This document shows positions 1 through 6,509 of a stretch of DNA of 14,019 nucleotides, piece after piece. The notes beneath the pieces were generated by a model. The model was not told where the DNA came from and searched no databases. It saw nothing but the letters and a program-made list of their open reading frames with translations. How positions within the stretch are numbered: position 1 is the first letter of the stretch; each line of letters starts with the position of its first letter. The stretch is from Leptofilum sp050292445 (GTDB taxonomy: Bacteria > Chloroflexota > Anaerolineae > Promineifilales > Promineifilaceae): assembly GCA_050292445.1 (NCBI GenBank), contig JBNKLQ010000160.1, positions 1-14,019 on the forward strand, given 5' to 3'. Both the position numbers and the translations under genes were made by a program.

Positions 1-602
1 CGGGCAGGCCACCAGATGGACACAAGGGTCACGGTGATTCCCAGAAAAATGGCCTGGAATACGGCCGTTGCCGAAATCGCTGGCGTACTGGCAAAAGACA
101 AAATATTGCCAACAATCAGCTCAAGCAGGGCGATGACGCCGTAGCCCAGGAGTGGCCCCGCCAATAGGCCCCCTGCCACGCCCAACAGCGCCAAAATCAA
201 CCCTTCCGCCAGCACCAGCCGCATGATTTGCCGCCGCGTCATGCCCAGGGAGCGCAGCACGCCAATTTGCTGCTGCCGCTGGGAGATGGTCATGGTGAAG
301 GCGTTGAACACCACAAATCCAGCGGCGGCGATTAGCACGTAGCCGACGATGGAAATCATCAGGTCGAACTGTTCGGAAACGAAGCCGTGGGTGATTTCTG
401 CTCCTTCAATATCGGCATTGAGCAGCGCTTCCAGCAAAGAAGCGCCAACCAGATCGGCGGTGATGATGATGGCTACGCCAAAACTAATGGCCAGGCCGCT
501 AAGCAAGGCTCGCAGGCGATGTTCCCGCAAAAAGCGCCAGACGAGTCTGCCTAATGAAAAAGAAGCTGCATTTTTGGGGTGATTGGGCGATTGTTCAGGC
601 AT
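1..602 (-). CDS. ABC transporter permease, FtsX/MacB-like (3' end outside window)
   Basis: This is the first 200 residues of a membrane permease that pairs with the ATPase next to it; the 3' end lies beyond base 1. The start ATG (602-600) overlaps the ATPase stop in the string ATGCCTGA, which implies translational coupling. A basic N-terminal stretch leads into a first membrane helix at about residues 36-55. Only some 30 residues follow before helix 2 (about 83-105), and two more hydrophobic segments come later. The cytoplasmic segment ISQRQQQIGVLRSLGMTRRQ is the hallmark of the FtsX domain (PF02687). Members of this family move lipoproteins, drugs or peptides out of the membrane rather than importing nutrients. 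The oddity is the very short loop after helix 1, where MacB-type proteins carry a large extracytoplasmic domain. This may be one half of a duplicated long permease. The substrate cannot be read from the sequence. Confidence 0.88.
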   Translation of the reverse strand, partial: MPEQSPNHPKNAASFSLGRLVWRFLREHRLRALLSGLAISFGVAIIITADLVGASLLEALLNADIEGAEITHGFVSEQFDLMISIVGYVLIAAAGFVVFNAFTMTISQRQQQIGVLRSLGMTRRQIMRLVLAEGLILALLGVAGGLLAGPLLGYGVIALLELIVGNILSFASTPAISATAVFQAIFLGITVTLVSIWWPA

Positions 603-1269
603 CGATACGGCCGTCCTTCAGTCGTACGACGCGATCAGCAAAGGCTGCTGCCCGGTGGTCGTGGGTGACCATGATGATGGTTTGTTGCTGAGTGTCGCAG
701 GTTTGGCGCAGCAGTTGGAGAATTTCATTGCCGGATTGGCTGTCTAAATTGCCGGTTGGCTCGTCGGCCAGCACGATTTTGGGTTCCGTGACTAGCGCCC
801 GGGCAATGGCCACACGCTGCTGCTGCCCGCCGGAAAGCTGGTTGGGCTTGTGGTCCAGACGGTCGCCCAGGCCAACCAGGGCGAGCAGTTTAATGATGCG
901 GTCGGAGTAGGTTTGCAGGGAACGGCCGTCTATCAGCAAGGAGAGCGCCACATTTTCAAAAGCAGAAAGGGTGGGGAGCAAATTGAAGGATTGGAAGATG
1001 AAGCCAATTTGCTGGCGACGCATCACGGCAATTGCGTCATCATCCAGCGTTGCCAGTTGCGTCTTGTCCAGGCGCACGTTGCCGCTGGTGGGAGTATCCA
1101 GCCCGCCCAGCAGGTGCAGGAGGGTGGATTTACCAGAGCCAGATGGTCCCATGATGGCAATAAACTCACCCCTTTTTACAGCGAAATCAACGCCATTGAG
1201 GGCAGCCACTTCCACTTCGCCCATCCGATACACTTTGCGTAAGCCAGTGGTTTGCAAAATATGCGTCAT
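595..1269 (-). CDS. ABC transporter ATP-binding protein, LolD/MacB family
   Basis: This is a 224-residue nucleotide-binding subunit, the usual length for LolD/MacB/SalX ATPases. All motifs are visible and intact: Walker A GPSGSGKST at 41-49, Q-loop Gln93 (FQSFNLLP), signature LSGGQQQR at 145-152, Walker B IVLADEP at 165-171 with D-loop NLD at 174-176, and H-loop His203. It would power the overlapping FtsX-like permease from the cytoplasmic side. I chose the ATG at 1269 because AGGAGAGG lies 4 nt upstream and the product then begins like its homologues. A longer in-frame ATG at 1341 adds 24 unrelated residues and has no such site. Two ACGGCCGT octamers, at 607 and 922, encode Asp-Gly-Arg tripeptides. 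The family assignment is firm; the substrate is unknown. Confidence 0.95.
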   Translation of the reverse strand: MTHILQTTGLRKVYRMGEVEVAALNGVDFAVKRGEFIAIMGPSGSGKSTLLHLLGGLDTPTSGNVRLDKTQLATLDDDAIAVMRRQQIGFIFQSFNLLPTLSAFENVALSLLIDGRSLQTYSDRIIKLLALVGLGDRLDHKPNQLSGGQQQRVAIARALVTEPKIVLADEPTGNLDSQSGNEILQLLRQTCDTQQQTIIMVTHDHRAAAFADRVVRLKDGRIDA

Positions 1270-1300
1270 GATCCTCTCCTGTGATGTGGTGACGATTTGT

Positions 1301-1330
1301 ACTATAAGCTGGGTAAGGAAGTTTAGGCAA
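1301..1330 (-). promoter_or_regulatory. Predicted sigma70-type promoter of the ABC ATPase-permease operon
   Basis: On the minus strand TTGCCT (1330-1325, 4 of 6 matches to TTGACA) is followed after 18 bp by TATAGT (1306-1301, 5 of 6 matches to TATAAT). Transcription would begin near 1294, about 25 nt before the ATG at 1269, leaving room for the AGGAGAGG ribosome site. This rests on consensus matching only. Confidence 0.45.
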
Positions 1331-1394
1331 CCATTTGGCACGTGATCTTTGTGGTACTTTTGTGTATTTACCCTGTTCGTTTTAATAAAAATGA

Positions 1395-1409
1395 GGAAAT
1401 GGGAAACGG
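1395..1409. repeat. 15-bp direct repeat, copy 1
   Basis: GGAAATGGGAAACGG, identical to 1676-1690. The two copies bracket the hairpin cluster at 1464-1601. Copy 1 lies about 65 bp upstream of the ATPase promoter. The pair could be operator sites for the divergent genes or the ends of an inserted element. Confidence 0.7.
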
Positions 1410-1463
1410 TTCATTTTGCGCAAAAGCATCTTTACAAATTTAATAAGCGTAGCCACAGTCCGG

Positions 1464-1497
1464 GGCGTCGCCTCGGCGCTGCGCGCCTGGCGACGCC
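1464..1497. other. GC-rich hairpin 1 of a three-hairpin cluster
   Basis: GGCGTCGCC (1464-1472) pairs with GGCGACGCC (1489-1497). An inner GGCGC (1475-1479) pairs with GCGCC (1483-1487). An exclusive alternative exists: CTCGGCG (1472-1478) with CGCCGAG (1494-1500). Two competing folds would be needed for an RNA switch, but nothing else here shows one. Confidence 0.6.
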
Positions 1498-1507
1498 GAG
1501 TTCTAGC

Positions 1508-1558
1508 GGGTTTTTTCAGTTTGTGGGGGCATTTTGCCCCCACAAACTGAAAAAACCC
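1508..1558. other. Perfect 24-bp inverted repeat with 3-nt loop (hairpin 2)
   Basis: Bases 1508-1531 are the exact reverse complement of 1535-1558, with TTT as the loop. The arms begin GGGTTTTTTCAG and end GGGGGCA. In RNA this would be an extremely stable stem, and in supercoiled DNA a cruciform. It lies between divergent genes, so a terminator for a flanking gene is not the natural reading. A small structured RNA, a palindromic repeat element or a transcription insulator are possible. Confidence 0.85.
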
Positions 1559-1569
1559 CATTTAGTTCT

Positions 1570-1601
1570 CCCGCACGGGGCGCGAAGCGCCCTCGTGCGG
1601 G
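1570..1601. other. GC-rich hairpin 3 of the cluster
   Basis: CCCGCACGGGGCGC (1570-1583) pairs with 1587-1601 around a GAA loop with a single bulged T at 1593, giving 14 base pairs. It is the third strong stem within 140 bp and follows hairpin 2 after only 11 nt. Confidence 0.75.
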
Positions 1602-1675
1602 CTAGATGCTCAAACACAGAAAGTTGTCACAGCAGCAAATTCGTTAGGGAAAACCGCTTAATTTTAAACCATGCC

Positions 1676-1690
1676 GGAAATGGGAAACGG
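1676..1690. repeat. 15-bp direct repeat, copy 2
   Basis: GGAAATGGGAAACGG, identical to 1395-1409. Here the last bases run into an ACGGCCGT octamer (1687-1694) and then directly into the -10 box of the solute-binding-protein gene. A protein bound here would cover the promoter. Confidence 0.7.
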
Positions 1691-1694
1691 CCGT

Positions 1695-1700
1695 TATAAT
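1695..1700 (+). promoter_or_regulatory. -10 box TATAAT of the solute-binding lipoprotein gene
   Basis: A perfect TATAAT directly follows the octamer at 1687-1694. A start near 1707 gives a 28-nt leader before the ATG at 1735. It also argues against the in-frame ATG at 1699, which lies inside the box. No convincing -35 hexamer is present at 16-18 bp upstream, so the promoter may depend on an activator. Confidence 0.5.
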
Positions 1701-1734
1701 GGTGTCAACGTGGCGCGACTTCGGGAAAAAGCCA

Positions 1735-3732
1735 ATGAAACAATTACGGGAATTATGGTGGGTTTGTTTATTGCTTGTGGTAGGCATCGCCTGTGCCAAG
1801 CCGCCAGAAGTGGTGGAGATCACGCGGGAAGTTGTGGTTCTGGAGACGGCACCATCCCAAGAGGCTGAGCTTGTTGTCTCGCGCGATTTGTTTTTGCGGG
1901 CCACGGAAGTGATTGTGACGTGGATTATTGAGGAGACGCCAGAAGCGGTGGCGGAGACGCCGACGCCGCCTGAACCGGAGCCAAAAGAGCTGGTTGTGTG
2001 CCAGGCGATGGAGCCAGATTCCCTCTTTCTTTACAGTACCCGCATGTTAGACAAAGAAAACATCCACCACGCCATCTATGAAAATCTGGTGACGCAGCTG
2101 GATTACGGCTACCAGGCCCAGGGCATCGAAAAGCTGCCCAGCCTGGAAGATGGCGATGCCGTGCTGCAAACCGTTACCGTGCAGGCGGGCGACACGGTAC
2201 TGTCCGCCGATAACGAGGTGGTGACCCTGGCCGAAGGTGTGGCCGTGATGAATGCCGCCGGAGAGCGCGTAATGTTTGATGGCACACTGCTGGAAATGAG
2301 TCAGCTGGTGGTTGATTTCACGCTCAAGCCAATGGTGTGGTCCGATGGCACGCCGGTGAGCGCGGCCGATTCCGTGTTTAGCTTTGAAGTGAACCGCACG
2401 GTGGAGGTGCCGTTTACCACGGTGGATACCTACCGCACGGCGCGCACCGCCAGCTATGAAGCCACCGGCGACCTGTCGCTGCACTGGACGGGACTGCCTG
2501 GTTGGCTGGACCAAACCTACTTTTTGAACGTGTGGACCCCGCTGCCGGAACATCAACTGGGTAACTACGATGTTAATTTGTTACCTGAGTTGCCTGATTC
2601 GGCGAGACGGCCGTTAAGCAGCGGCCCGTTTGTTGTTACAGCATGGCAGCCAGGCGAAGCAATTCAATTAGCCCCCAACCCATATTACTACCGGGCCGAT
2701 GAGGGATTGCCCCATTTAGATAGTCTGACTTTTCGTGCGCTGCCCGATTCAGACGGACTGTTATTAGCCGTAGTTGCTGGTGAATGTGATATTGCCTCCC
2801 AAAGTGGCTTAAACTTGGGCCAGGTTGATTTCATTTTGGCAGCGCAAAATGGCCTGTTGCAGGCAGATTTTCAGCCAGGCGTGGTGTTTGAGCATCTGGC
2901 GTTTGGTGTTGATTCCTTTGGGGAGTACGGGGATGGCAACGGCCGTCCCGACTGGTTCCAGGATGTGCAGGTGCGGCAGGCACTGGCCATGTGTACCGAC
3001 CGGCAAAGCCTCATGGAGCAAACCATGTATGGCCAATCCGAAGTGTGGGATAGCTATGCCTCGCCCGACCACCCGCTGCGCCCGGCGGATGCGGCCGCGT
3101 GGCCCTACGATGTGGCCGCAGCCAACGCCCTGCTGGATGAAGTGGGTTATCTGGACAGCGACGGCGACGGCATTCGCGAAGACCCAGCCACCGGCATGCC
3201 TTTTGCCATCGAGCTGATTAGCAGCACAGGTGGGGAACTGCGCCAACAAATTACTGGCACCATTGTCAAAAATTGGCTTGATTGTGGCGTGCAGGTCAAC
3301 GAAGTTTTCCTGCCTGCTGGCGAACTGTTTGCCGATGGGCCAGAGGCTCCTTTGTTTGGTCGTCAATTTGATGTGGCTTTGTTTGCCTGGGTCAGCGGCA
3401 CGGAACCACCTTGCCAAAATTGGACATCTAACAATATTTTTGGCCTGGACACAATCCCTTTTGACCAGCGAGGAAATCTTAACGTGACGGGCTGGTCAAA
3501 CGAAGCGTTTGACGCTGCCTGCCAGCAGGCACAGCAGGCGTTTTGGGGATCGTTGGATTATGTGGTAGCTCATCGAGAGGCGTGGCGCATTTTTGCCGAG
3601 GAGCTGCCCTCGCTGCCGCTGTTCCCCCGCGTAAAGCTGGCCGTCGCCCGTCCAGAGGTGCTTAATTTTGGCCTGGACGCCACGCAAAGTTCTGAATTGT
3701 GGAACTTGTTTGAGATTGATCTTAAGCCGTAG
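1735..3732 (+). CDS. ABC-type peptide/oligopeptide solute-binding lipoprotein (family 5)
   Basis: This 665-residue extracytoplasmic receptor belongs to the SBP_bac_5 family (DppA/OppA/NikA fold), which delivers peptides or similar ligands to an ABC importer. The start at 1735 gives a compact lipoprotein signal: basic MKQLR, a hydrophobic core, then VGIAC with the lipidated Cys at residue 20. The -3 residue is Gly, which is atypical. An acidic Pro/Thr-rich linker (near residue 80, EETPEAVAETPTPPEPEP) tethers the binding domain. The family signature DGTPVSAADSVFSFE sits in the first half, followed by LSSGPFVV and an APNPYYY segment typical of the fold. DSDGDGIRED, a calcium-loop-like stretch, also occurs in relatives. 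No permease or importer ATPase genes are beside it, so it is either an orphan receptor or served from elsewhere. The ligand cannot be predicted from the sequence. Confidence 0.9.
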   Translation: MKQLRELWWVCLLLVVGIACAKPPEVVEITREVVVLETAPSQEAELVVSRDLFLRATEVIVTWIIEETPEAVAETPTPPEPEPKELVVCQAMEPDSLFLYSTRMLDKENIHHAIYENLVTQLDYGYQAQGIEKLPSLEDGDAVLQTVTVQAGDTVLSADNEVVTLAEGVAVMNAAGERVMFDGTLLEMSQLVVDFTLKPMVWSDGTPVSAADSVFSFEVNRTVEVPFTTVDTYRTARTASYEATGDLSLHWTGLPGWLDQTYFLNVWTPLPEHQLGNYDVNLLPELPDSARRPLSSGPFVVTAWQPGEAIQLAPNPYYYRADEGLPHLDSLTFRALPDSDGLLLAVVAGECDIASQSGLNLGQVDFILAAQNGLLQADFQPGVVFEHLAFGVDSFGEYGDGNGRPDWFQDVQVRQALAMCTDRQSLMEQTMYGQSEVWDSYASPDHPLRPADAAAWPYDVAAANALLDEVGYLDSDGDGIREDPATGMPFAIELISSTGGELRQQITGTIVKNWLDCGVQVNEVFLPAGELFADGPEAPLFGRQFDVALFAWVSGTEPPCQNWTSNNIFGLDTIPFDQRGNLNVTGWSNEAFDAACQQAQQAFWGSLDYVVAHREAWRIFAEELPSLPLFPRVKLAVARPEVLNFGLDATQSSELWNLFEIDLKP

Positions 3733-3740
3733 CAGTTTGT

Positions 3741-3800
3741 CTGTCATCCCCCTAAAGCGGGAATCCATCGCCTGGACCCCCGCCTACGCGGGGGTGACAG
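3741..3800. repeat. 60-bp palindromic intergenic repeat
   Basis: The element starts CTGTCATCCCCC and ends GGGGGTGACAG, inverted ends with one bulged base. Inside are an imperfect hairpin around TAAAGCGGGAATCC and a 7-bp stem CCCCCGC/GCGGGGG (3777-3794) with a CTAC loop. The TGTCATCCCC...GCGGGAATCCAT...GGGGTGACA pattern resembles short repeats that recur between genes in many bacteria, of the dRS3 style in neisseriae. It sits between two convergent genes, 8 bp after one stop and 8 bp from the other. It could terminate or protect both transcripts, although neither side has a U-tract. Confidence 0.75.
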
Positions 3801-3808
3801 AGGGAAAG

Positions 3809-4249
3809 TTATTCAATGTCTTCAAGGGGGGCGGTGAAGTTAAGGTAATCGACGCGGGTGGTTTTTCCTTCCGCCAGCGTGACGTAAAATTCCTGGCCGA
3901 CGTTGTTGCGCACCACCACCAATCGGTTAACGCCAGGGGGAAGATTTTGCAGGAGGAAACGGCCGTTTTCATCCGTCGTGGTGCTTACCGTGGGGACACT
4001 GGCGGAAAACACCAGGACATTGGGCACCGGCCGACTGTCGTCGTCAATAACCATGCCTTCTGCACCGCTGTTGTTCTTTAGCGTCAGTGTAGTGACATCG
4101 GCTCGCACAAAGACGTAGATATTAAGGCTTAGCGCCAGAAAGAGAACGATGCCTACCAACAACCGAAAGTAAAACGGCCGTTTGCTTTCACGAGCGCGGG
4201 GTAACCCATCCGGTTGATATTCGATTTTGGGGCTGTCTACAAACTTCAT
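3809..4249 (-). CDS. Membrane-anchored protein with carboxypeptidase-regulatory-like domain
   Basis: This is a 146-residue protein. A charged cytoplasmic head (1-27, rich in Lys and Arg) is followed by one membrane helix (about 28-48, FRLLVGIVLFLALSLNIYVF). An extracytoplasmic domain from about residue 60 to the end has the pattern G.V.D...PVPNV.V......V.TTTDENGRF.L.NLPPG...L.V, the CarboxypepD_reg beta-sandwich (PF13620). Such domains often act as surface structural or binding modules. GAAGGA lies 5 nt before the ATG. It is the last gene of the pilus operon, 37 nt after the pilin gene, so a role in pilus anchoring or assembly is a reasonable inference but not shown. Two octamers (3959 and 4174) encode Asn-Gly-Arg and Arg-Pro. 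Confidence 0.8.
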   Translation of the reverse strand: MKFVDSPKIEYQPDGLPRARESKRPFYFRLLVGIVLFLALSLNIYVFVRADVTTLTLKNNSGAEGMVIDDDSRPVPNVLVFSASVPTVSTTTDENGRFLLQNLPPGVNRLVVVRNNVGQEFYVTLAEGKTTRVDYLNFTAPLEDIE

Positions 4250-4286
4250 TGCTGTCCTTCACTTTCTATCTTTGATTTTGCTCTAG

Positions 4287-5009
4287 TTAGTGCGATTCCA
4301 CCGAGAAATTGTCAAAACAGGCGCGGCCACTGCTCCAAACGCGTAGGCCTGCACCACCTTCGGCATAAGAATCATCCTGGCCAACTAATACTTCTTTTCC
4401 ATCAATGGTGGCAATAAATTGGTCGCCATCGACACTCACTTCAACATGGCGGTCCACATTGTGCCAACGATATCCTTCGGGCGCAGGGGCGGTGGCAAAA
4501 GGGGGCCATAATTCATAGCCATTGACCCACTTTCGCATAATGAACTGCCCCCCTTTATAGCCGGGATCGTATTGAAAGGTGTATCCCTCGATTTGTCCTT
4601 TTTCATTTTCACTGGCATGGAAGTAGACACCATAGCCGTTACCACCAGTTATATTGGCATCTACAGAAACGGTATAGTCTGATCCTTCACTCCCATTGGC
4701 CAGCAATTGGTCATTGCCCTTGCCTCTAAAGCAGAGCTCGGGATCATCACCATTGGTAGTTTTCCACTTTTTGTCATCATTATTTAGAGAACGCCAGTTT
4801 GGTAAGCCATTGCTGAAATCATCAAAGAACAGCAGGTTGTTGCAGACAGATTCACCCCCAACGCCTTCAGCAACCTGGCAAAATATATCACTTACCTGGA
4901 CACCCAAAAGGGAGAGAACCCCGATGACTGTTAAGGCAACGGCCGTAATCAGCAATGCATACTCTGGCAATCCTTGACCTCGTTGATTGGTAAACCGGAA
5001 TTGTTTCAT
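4287..5009 (-). CDS. Flp/Tad-type pilin fused to a C-terminal lectin-like domain
   Basis: This is a 240-residue fusion. Residues 1-43 are a class III (Flp) prepilin signal: a short basic leader ends in Gly11, then QGLPEY places Glu at +5 and Tyr at +6, followed by hydrophobic ALLITAVALTVIGVLSLLG. Prepilin peptidase would cut after Gly11. Flp pilins are normally only 50-80 residues. Here about 180 more follow, from FFDDFSNGLPNW to CFDNFSV, with GNGYGVYFHAS, GYTFQYDPG and a final FDNF strand. That pattern fits a concanavalin-like or LamG/DUF1080-type jelly roll. Four cysteines (two near residues 44 and 56, two in the domain) could form disulfides. I chose the ATG at 5009 over 5021 because GAGG lies 6 nt upstream, whereas the ribosome-site bases abut the earlier ATG. 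The gene is 14 nt after the TadZ-like gene. A sugar-binding pilin tip or adhesive pilus is inferred. Confidence 0.85.
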   Translation of the reverse strand: MKQFRFTNQRGQGLPEYALLITAVALTVIGVLSLLGVQVSDIFCQVAEGVGGESVCNNLLFFDDFSNGLPNWRSLNNDDKKWKTTNGDDPELCFRGKGNDQLLANGSEGSDYTVSVDANITGGNGYGVYFHASENEKGQIEGYTFQYDPGYKGGQFIMRKWVNGYELWPPFATAPAPEGYRWHNVDRHVEVSVDGDQFIATIDGKEVLVGQDDSYAEGGAGLRVWSSGRACFDNFSVESH

Positions 5010-5023
5010 CGTTAACCTCATCC

Positions 5024-6283
5024 TTACCGCACCAGAGAGAAGCGTGATTTTTGTTTGCGCTGGGCGGCCGCAAATAACTGTAACCGCTCATTTAAGCGGT
5101 GCCAGGCGGGACTGGGCGAAGCGGGGGCAATGCTTTGGTGCGTTTCCTTGCTTAAACGGAAGCAAAAATCTTCCAGCAGTGAGGAAATGGCATCTTCTGG
5201 CTGTTCATGCAGTAGGGGAATGCCCCGATTGATGGCGCTGGTAAAGCGGCGGCCGCCATAAGGAATCACAAAATGGATAGGCGCATGCAGCGCGTTTTCA
5301 ATTGCTTCATGTGCCAGACCTTCGCGCTCAAATGTCCAATTGAGAACTACCTTGATCTTTTCTTCGGGATAGTTGAGCTGTTTGTATGTTTCCAGGGCAA
5401 TCGAAGCTGCTCGAACGGAGGCGATTTCTGGCGAGACTACCAGCAAAATAACATCAGCCGCTTCTAAGATTTCTAAGGTCATTGAGCTAAAGTCATGGGG
5501 CAAATCAGCGACAATGTATTCGTAGCGGCTCTTGAGAAATTTGAGCGCAATGTTGAAATGTTCAGATGTTACCTCTTCGGCGTCAGAGGGCATTTTGGGT
5601 GCGGCAATGAGATGCAGTCCGCTGTCGTGCTGGCGGGTAATTGCGGACAAGGTATTGAGGTCCAATTCATCTGGGGGGATCATGCCCAAATCGGCCCAGG
5701 TGCGCTTGAGCGACATGTTGAGCATGAGGGCTTGTTGTCCGGCGTTGGGGACCATATCTAGCAAAAGCGTGGGGTTTTTCCATAACCCGTTTAACCCGAT
5801 GGCTAGATTGTTGGCCAGGGCAGAGGTACCAATACCACCCCGCAGGCTGTGAGTGACAATTACCCGAGCCTGCTCAGATTTTTGCAAAATTTGCGATTGG
5901 GCATCTTCCAATGCTTTCGCCCGACGTAGCAGTACCGTAAGCCGGGCAGCCAGCTCCGCAGCAGCAAATGGTTTAACAACATAATCGTCAGCGCCTGCTT
6001 CAAACGCGGCTAATTTTTCTTGAAGATCTGTTTCACCTGTGAGCACCAAAATGGGGATGTGGGTAAGTTCCGGTTCACGACGTAGACGACGCGTAACCTC
6101 AAATCCATCAATGCCGGGCATCATTTTGTCTACAATGACTGCGTCGGGGTTGATTGATTTAATGCGTTTGAGCGCTTCGAGACCGTCTTCGGCTTCTACC
6201 ACTTCATAGCTTAGGTCTGTGAGTGCTTTATTAACTACTTTTCTGATTAGCCTGTCATCATCGATAACAAGAACTCTGACCAT
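5024..6283 (-). CDS. Receiver domain - TadZ/CpaE-like ATPase fusion (pilus localization)
   Basis: This 419-residue protein heads the pilus operon. Residues 1-120 form a complete response-regulator receiver: acidic pocket Asp8-Asp10, phospho-acceptor Asp52, Thr82 and Lys104 (VVKPF). A linker helix (about 120-137) joins it to a MinD/ParA-like domain of the TadZ/CpaE type, which places Tad pilus machinery at a cell site. The deviant Walker A is RGGIGTS at 147-153, where active family members have KGGVGKT, so both lysines are replaced. LLLDMVP and IVADLPHDF match the following switch and Walker B strands. TadZ proteins with altered ATP loops are known, so a dimerising scaffold is likely. I chose the ATG at 6283 because the receiver starts there (MVRVLVIDDD) and GGGG precedes it by 7 nt. 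The gene holds no ACGGCCGT octamer. Confidence 0.88.
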   Translation of the reverse strand: MVRVLVIDDDRLIRKVVNKALTDLSYEVVEAEDGLEALKRIKSINPDAVIVDKMMPGIDGFEVTRRLRREPELTHIPILVLTGETDLQEKLAAFEAGADDYVVKPFAAAELAARLTVLLRRAKALEDAQSQILQKSEQARVIVTHSLRGGIGTSALANNLAIGLNGLWKNPTLLLDMVPNAGQQALMLNMSLKRTWADLGMIPPDELDLNTLSAITRQHDSGLHLIAAPKMPSDAEEVTSEHFNIALKFLKSRYEYIVADLPHDFSSMTLEILEAADVILLVVSPEIASVRAASIALETYKQLNYPEEKIKVVLNWTFEREGLAHEAIENALHAPIHFVIPYGGRRFTSAINRGIPLLHEQPEDAISSLLEDFCFRLSKETHQSIAPASPSPAWHRLNERLQLFAAAQRKQKSRFSLVR

Positions 6284-6338
6284 TGTTTTCCCCTTACACT
6301 CGCAACTGCATGATGAGCGCATAAGATTTTATGAAAAT

Positions 6339-6344
6339 ATTATA
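6339..6344 (-). promoter_or_regulatory. -10 box of the pilus operon
   Basis: TATAAT on the minus strand lies in an AT-rich stretch (6329-6350). A start near 6332 gives a leader of about 49 nt before the ATG at 6283. No good -35 hexamer is seen; TGTTG at 6366-6362 is the nearest partial match. Confidence 0.4.
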
Positions 6345-6449
6345 AAGTTTATGGGGCCTAACAACAGTCACCAGACAGTACCATCGGGGGCATGGTAGAG
6401 ATCGCTTTTGTCCTATGACCGGGGGGCTATGCCAGAGAAGGGAATGGTG

Positions 6450-6509
6450 AATTGTGAATGATCTTTGTTGCCGACAGGTCAGGTCATTCACAATTGGCGC
6501 CCTAGCGCC
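6450..6509 (-). terminator. Double hairpin after rnhB, possible terminator
   Basis: GGCGC (6496-6500) pairs with GCGCC (6505-6509) and touches the rnhB stop codon. Directly downstream, AATTGTGAATGA (6450-6461) is a perfect 12-bp inverted repeat of 6484-6495, with a few extra pairs extending the stem inward. No U-run follows on the minus strand, so it may be a factor-dependent terminator, an mRNA 3' stabiliser or a palindromic repeat. It separates rnhB from the pilus operon. Confidence 0.45.

Noticed and set aside
1464..1601. Rho-independent terminator for a flanking gene
   Set aside because: Both flanking genes are transcribed away from this region, and the stems are not followed by a clean U-run.
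1349..1699. A 116-codon open frame through the hairpin region
   Set aside because: It reads through the perfect inverted repeats, has no ribosome site and its product looks like translated repeat sequence.
1699..1734. Upstream ATG for the solute-binding lipoprotein
   Set aside because: It falls within the TATAAT box and would put twelve charged residues ahead of a normal lipoprotein signal.
2809..3417. A 202-codon minus-strand frame inside the solute-binding-protein gene
   Set aside because: It is a shadow of a well-supported gene on the other strand, with no start signal or domain.
3090..5258. GCGGCCGC sites (two) as a second motif family
   Set aside because: CGGCCG without A/T flanks is near chance frequency and shows no excess.
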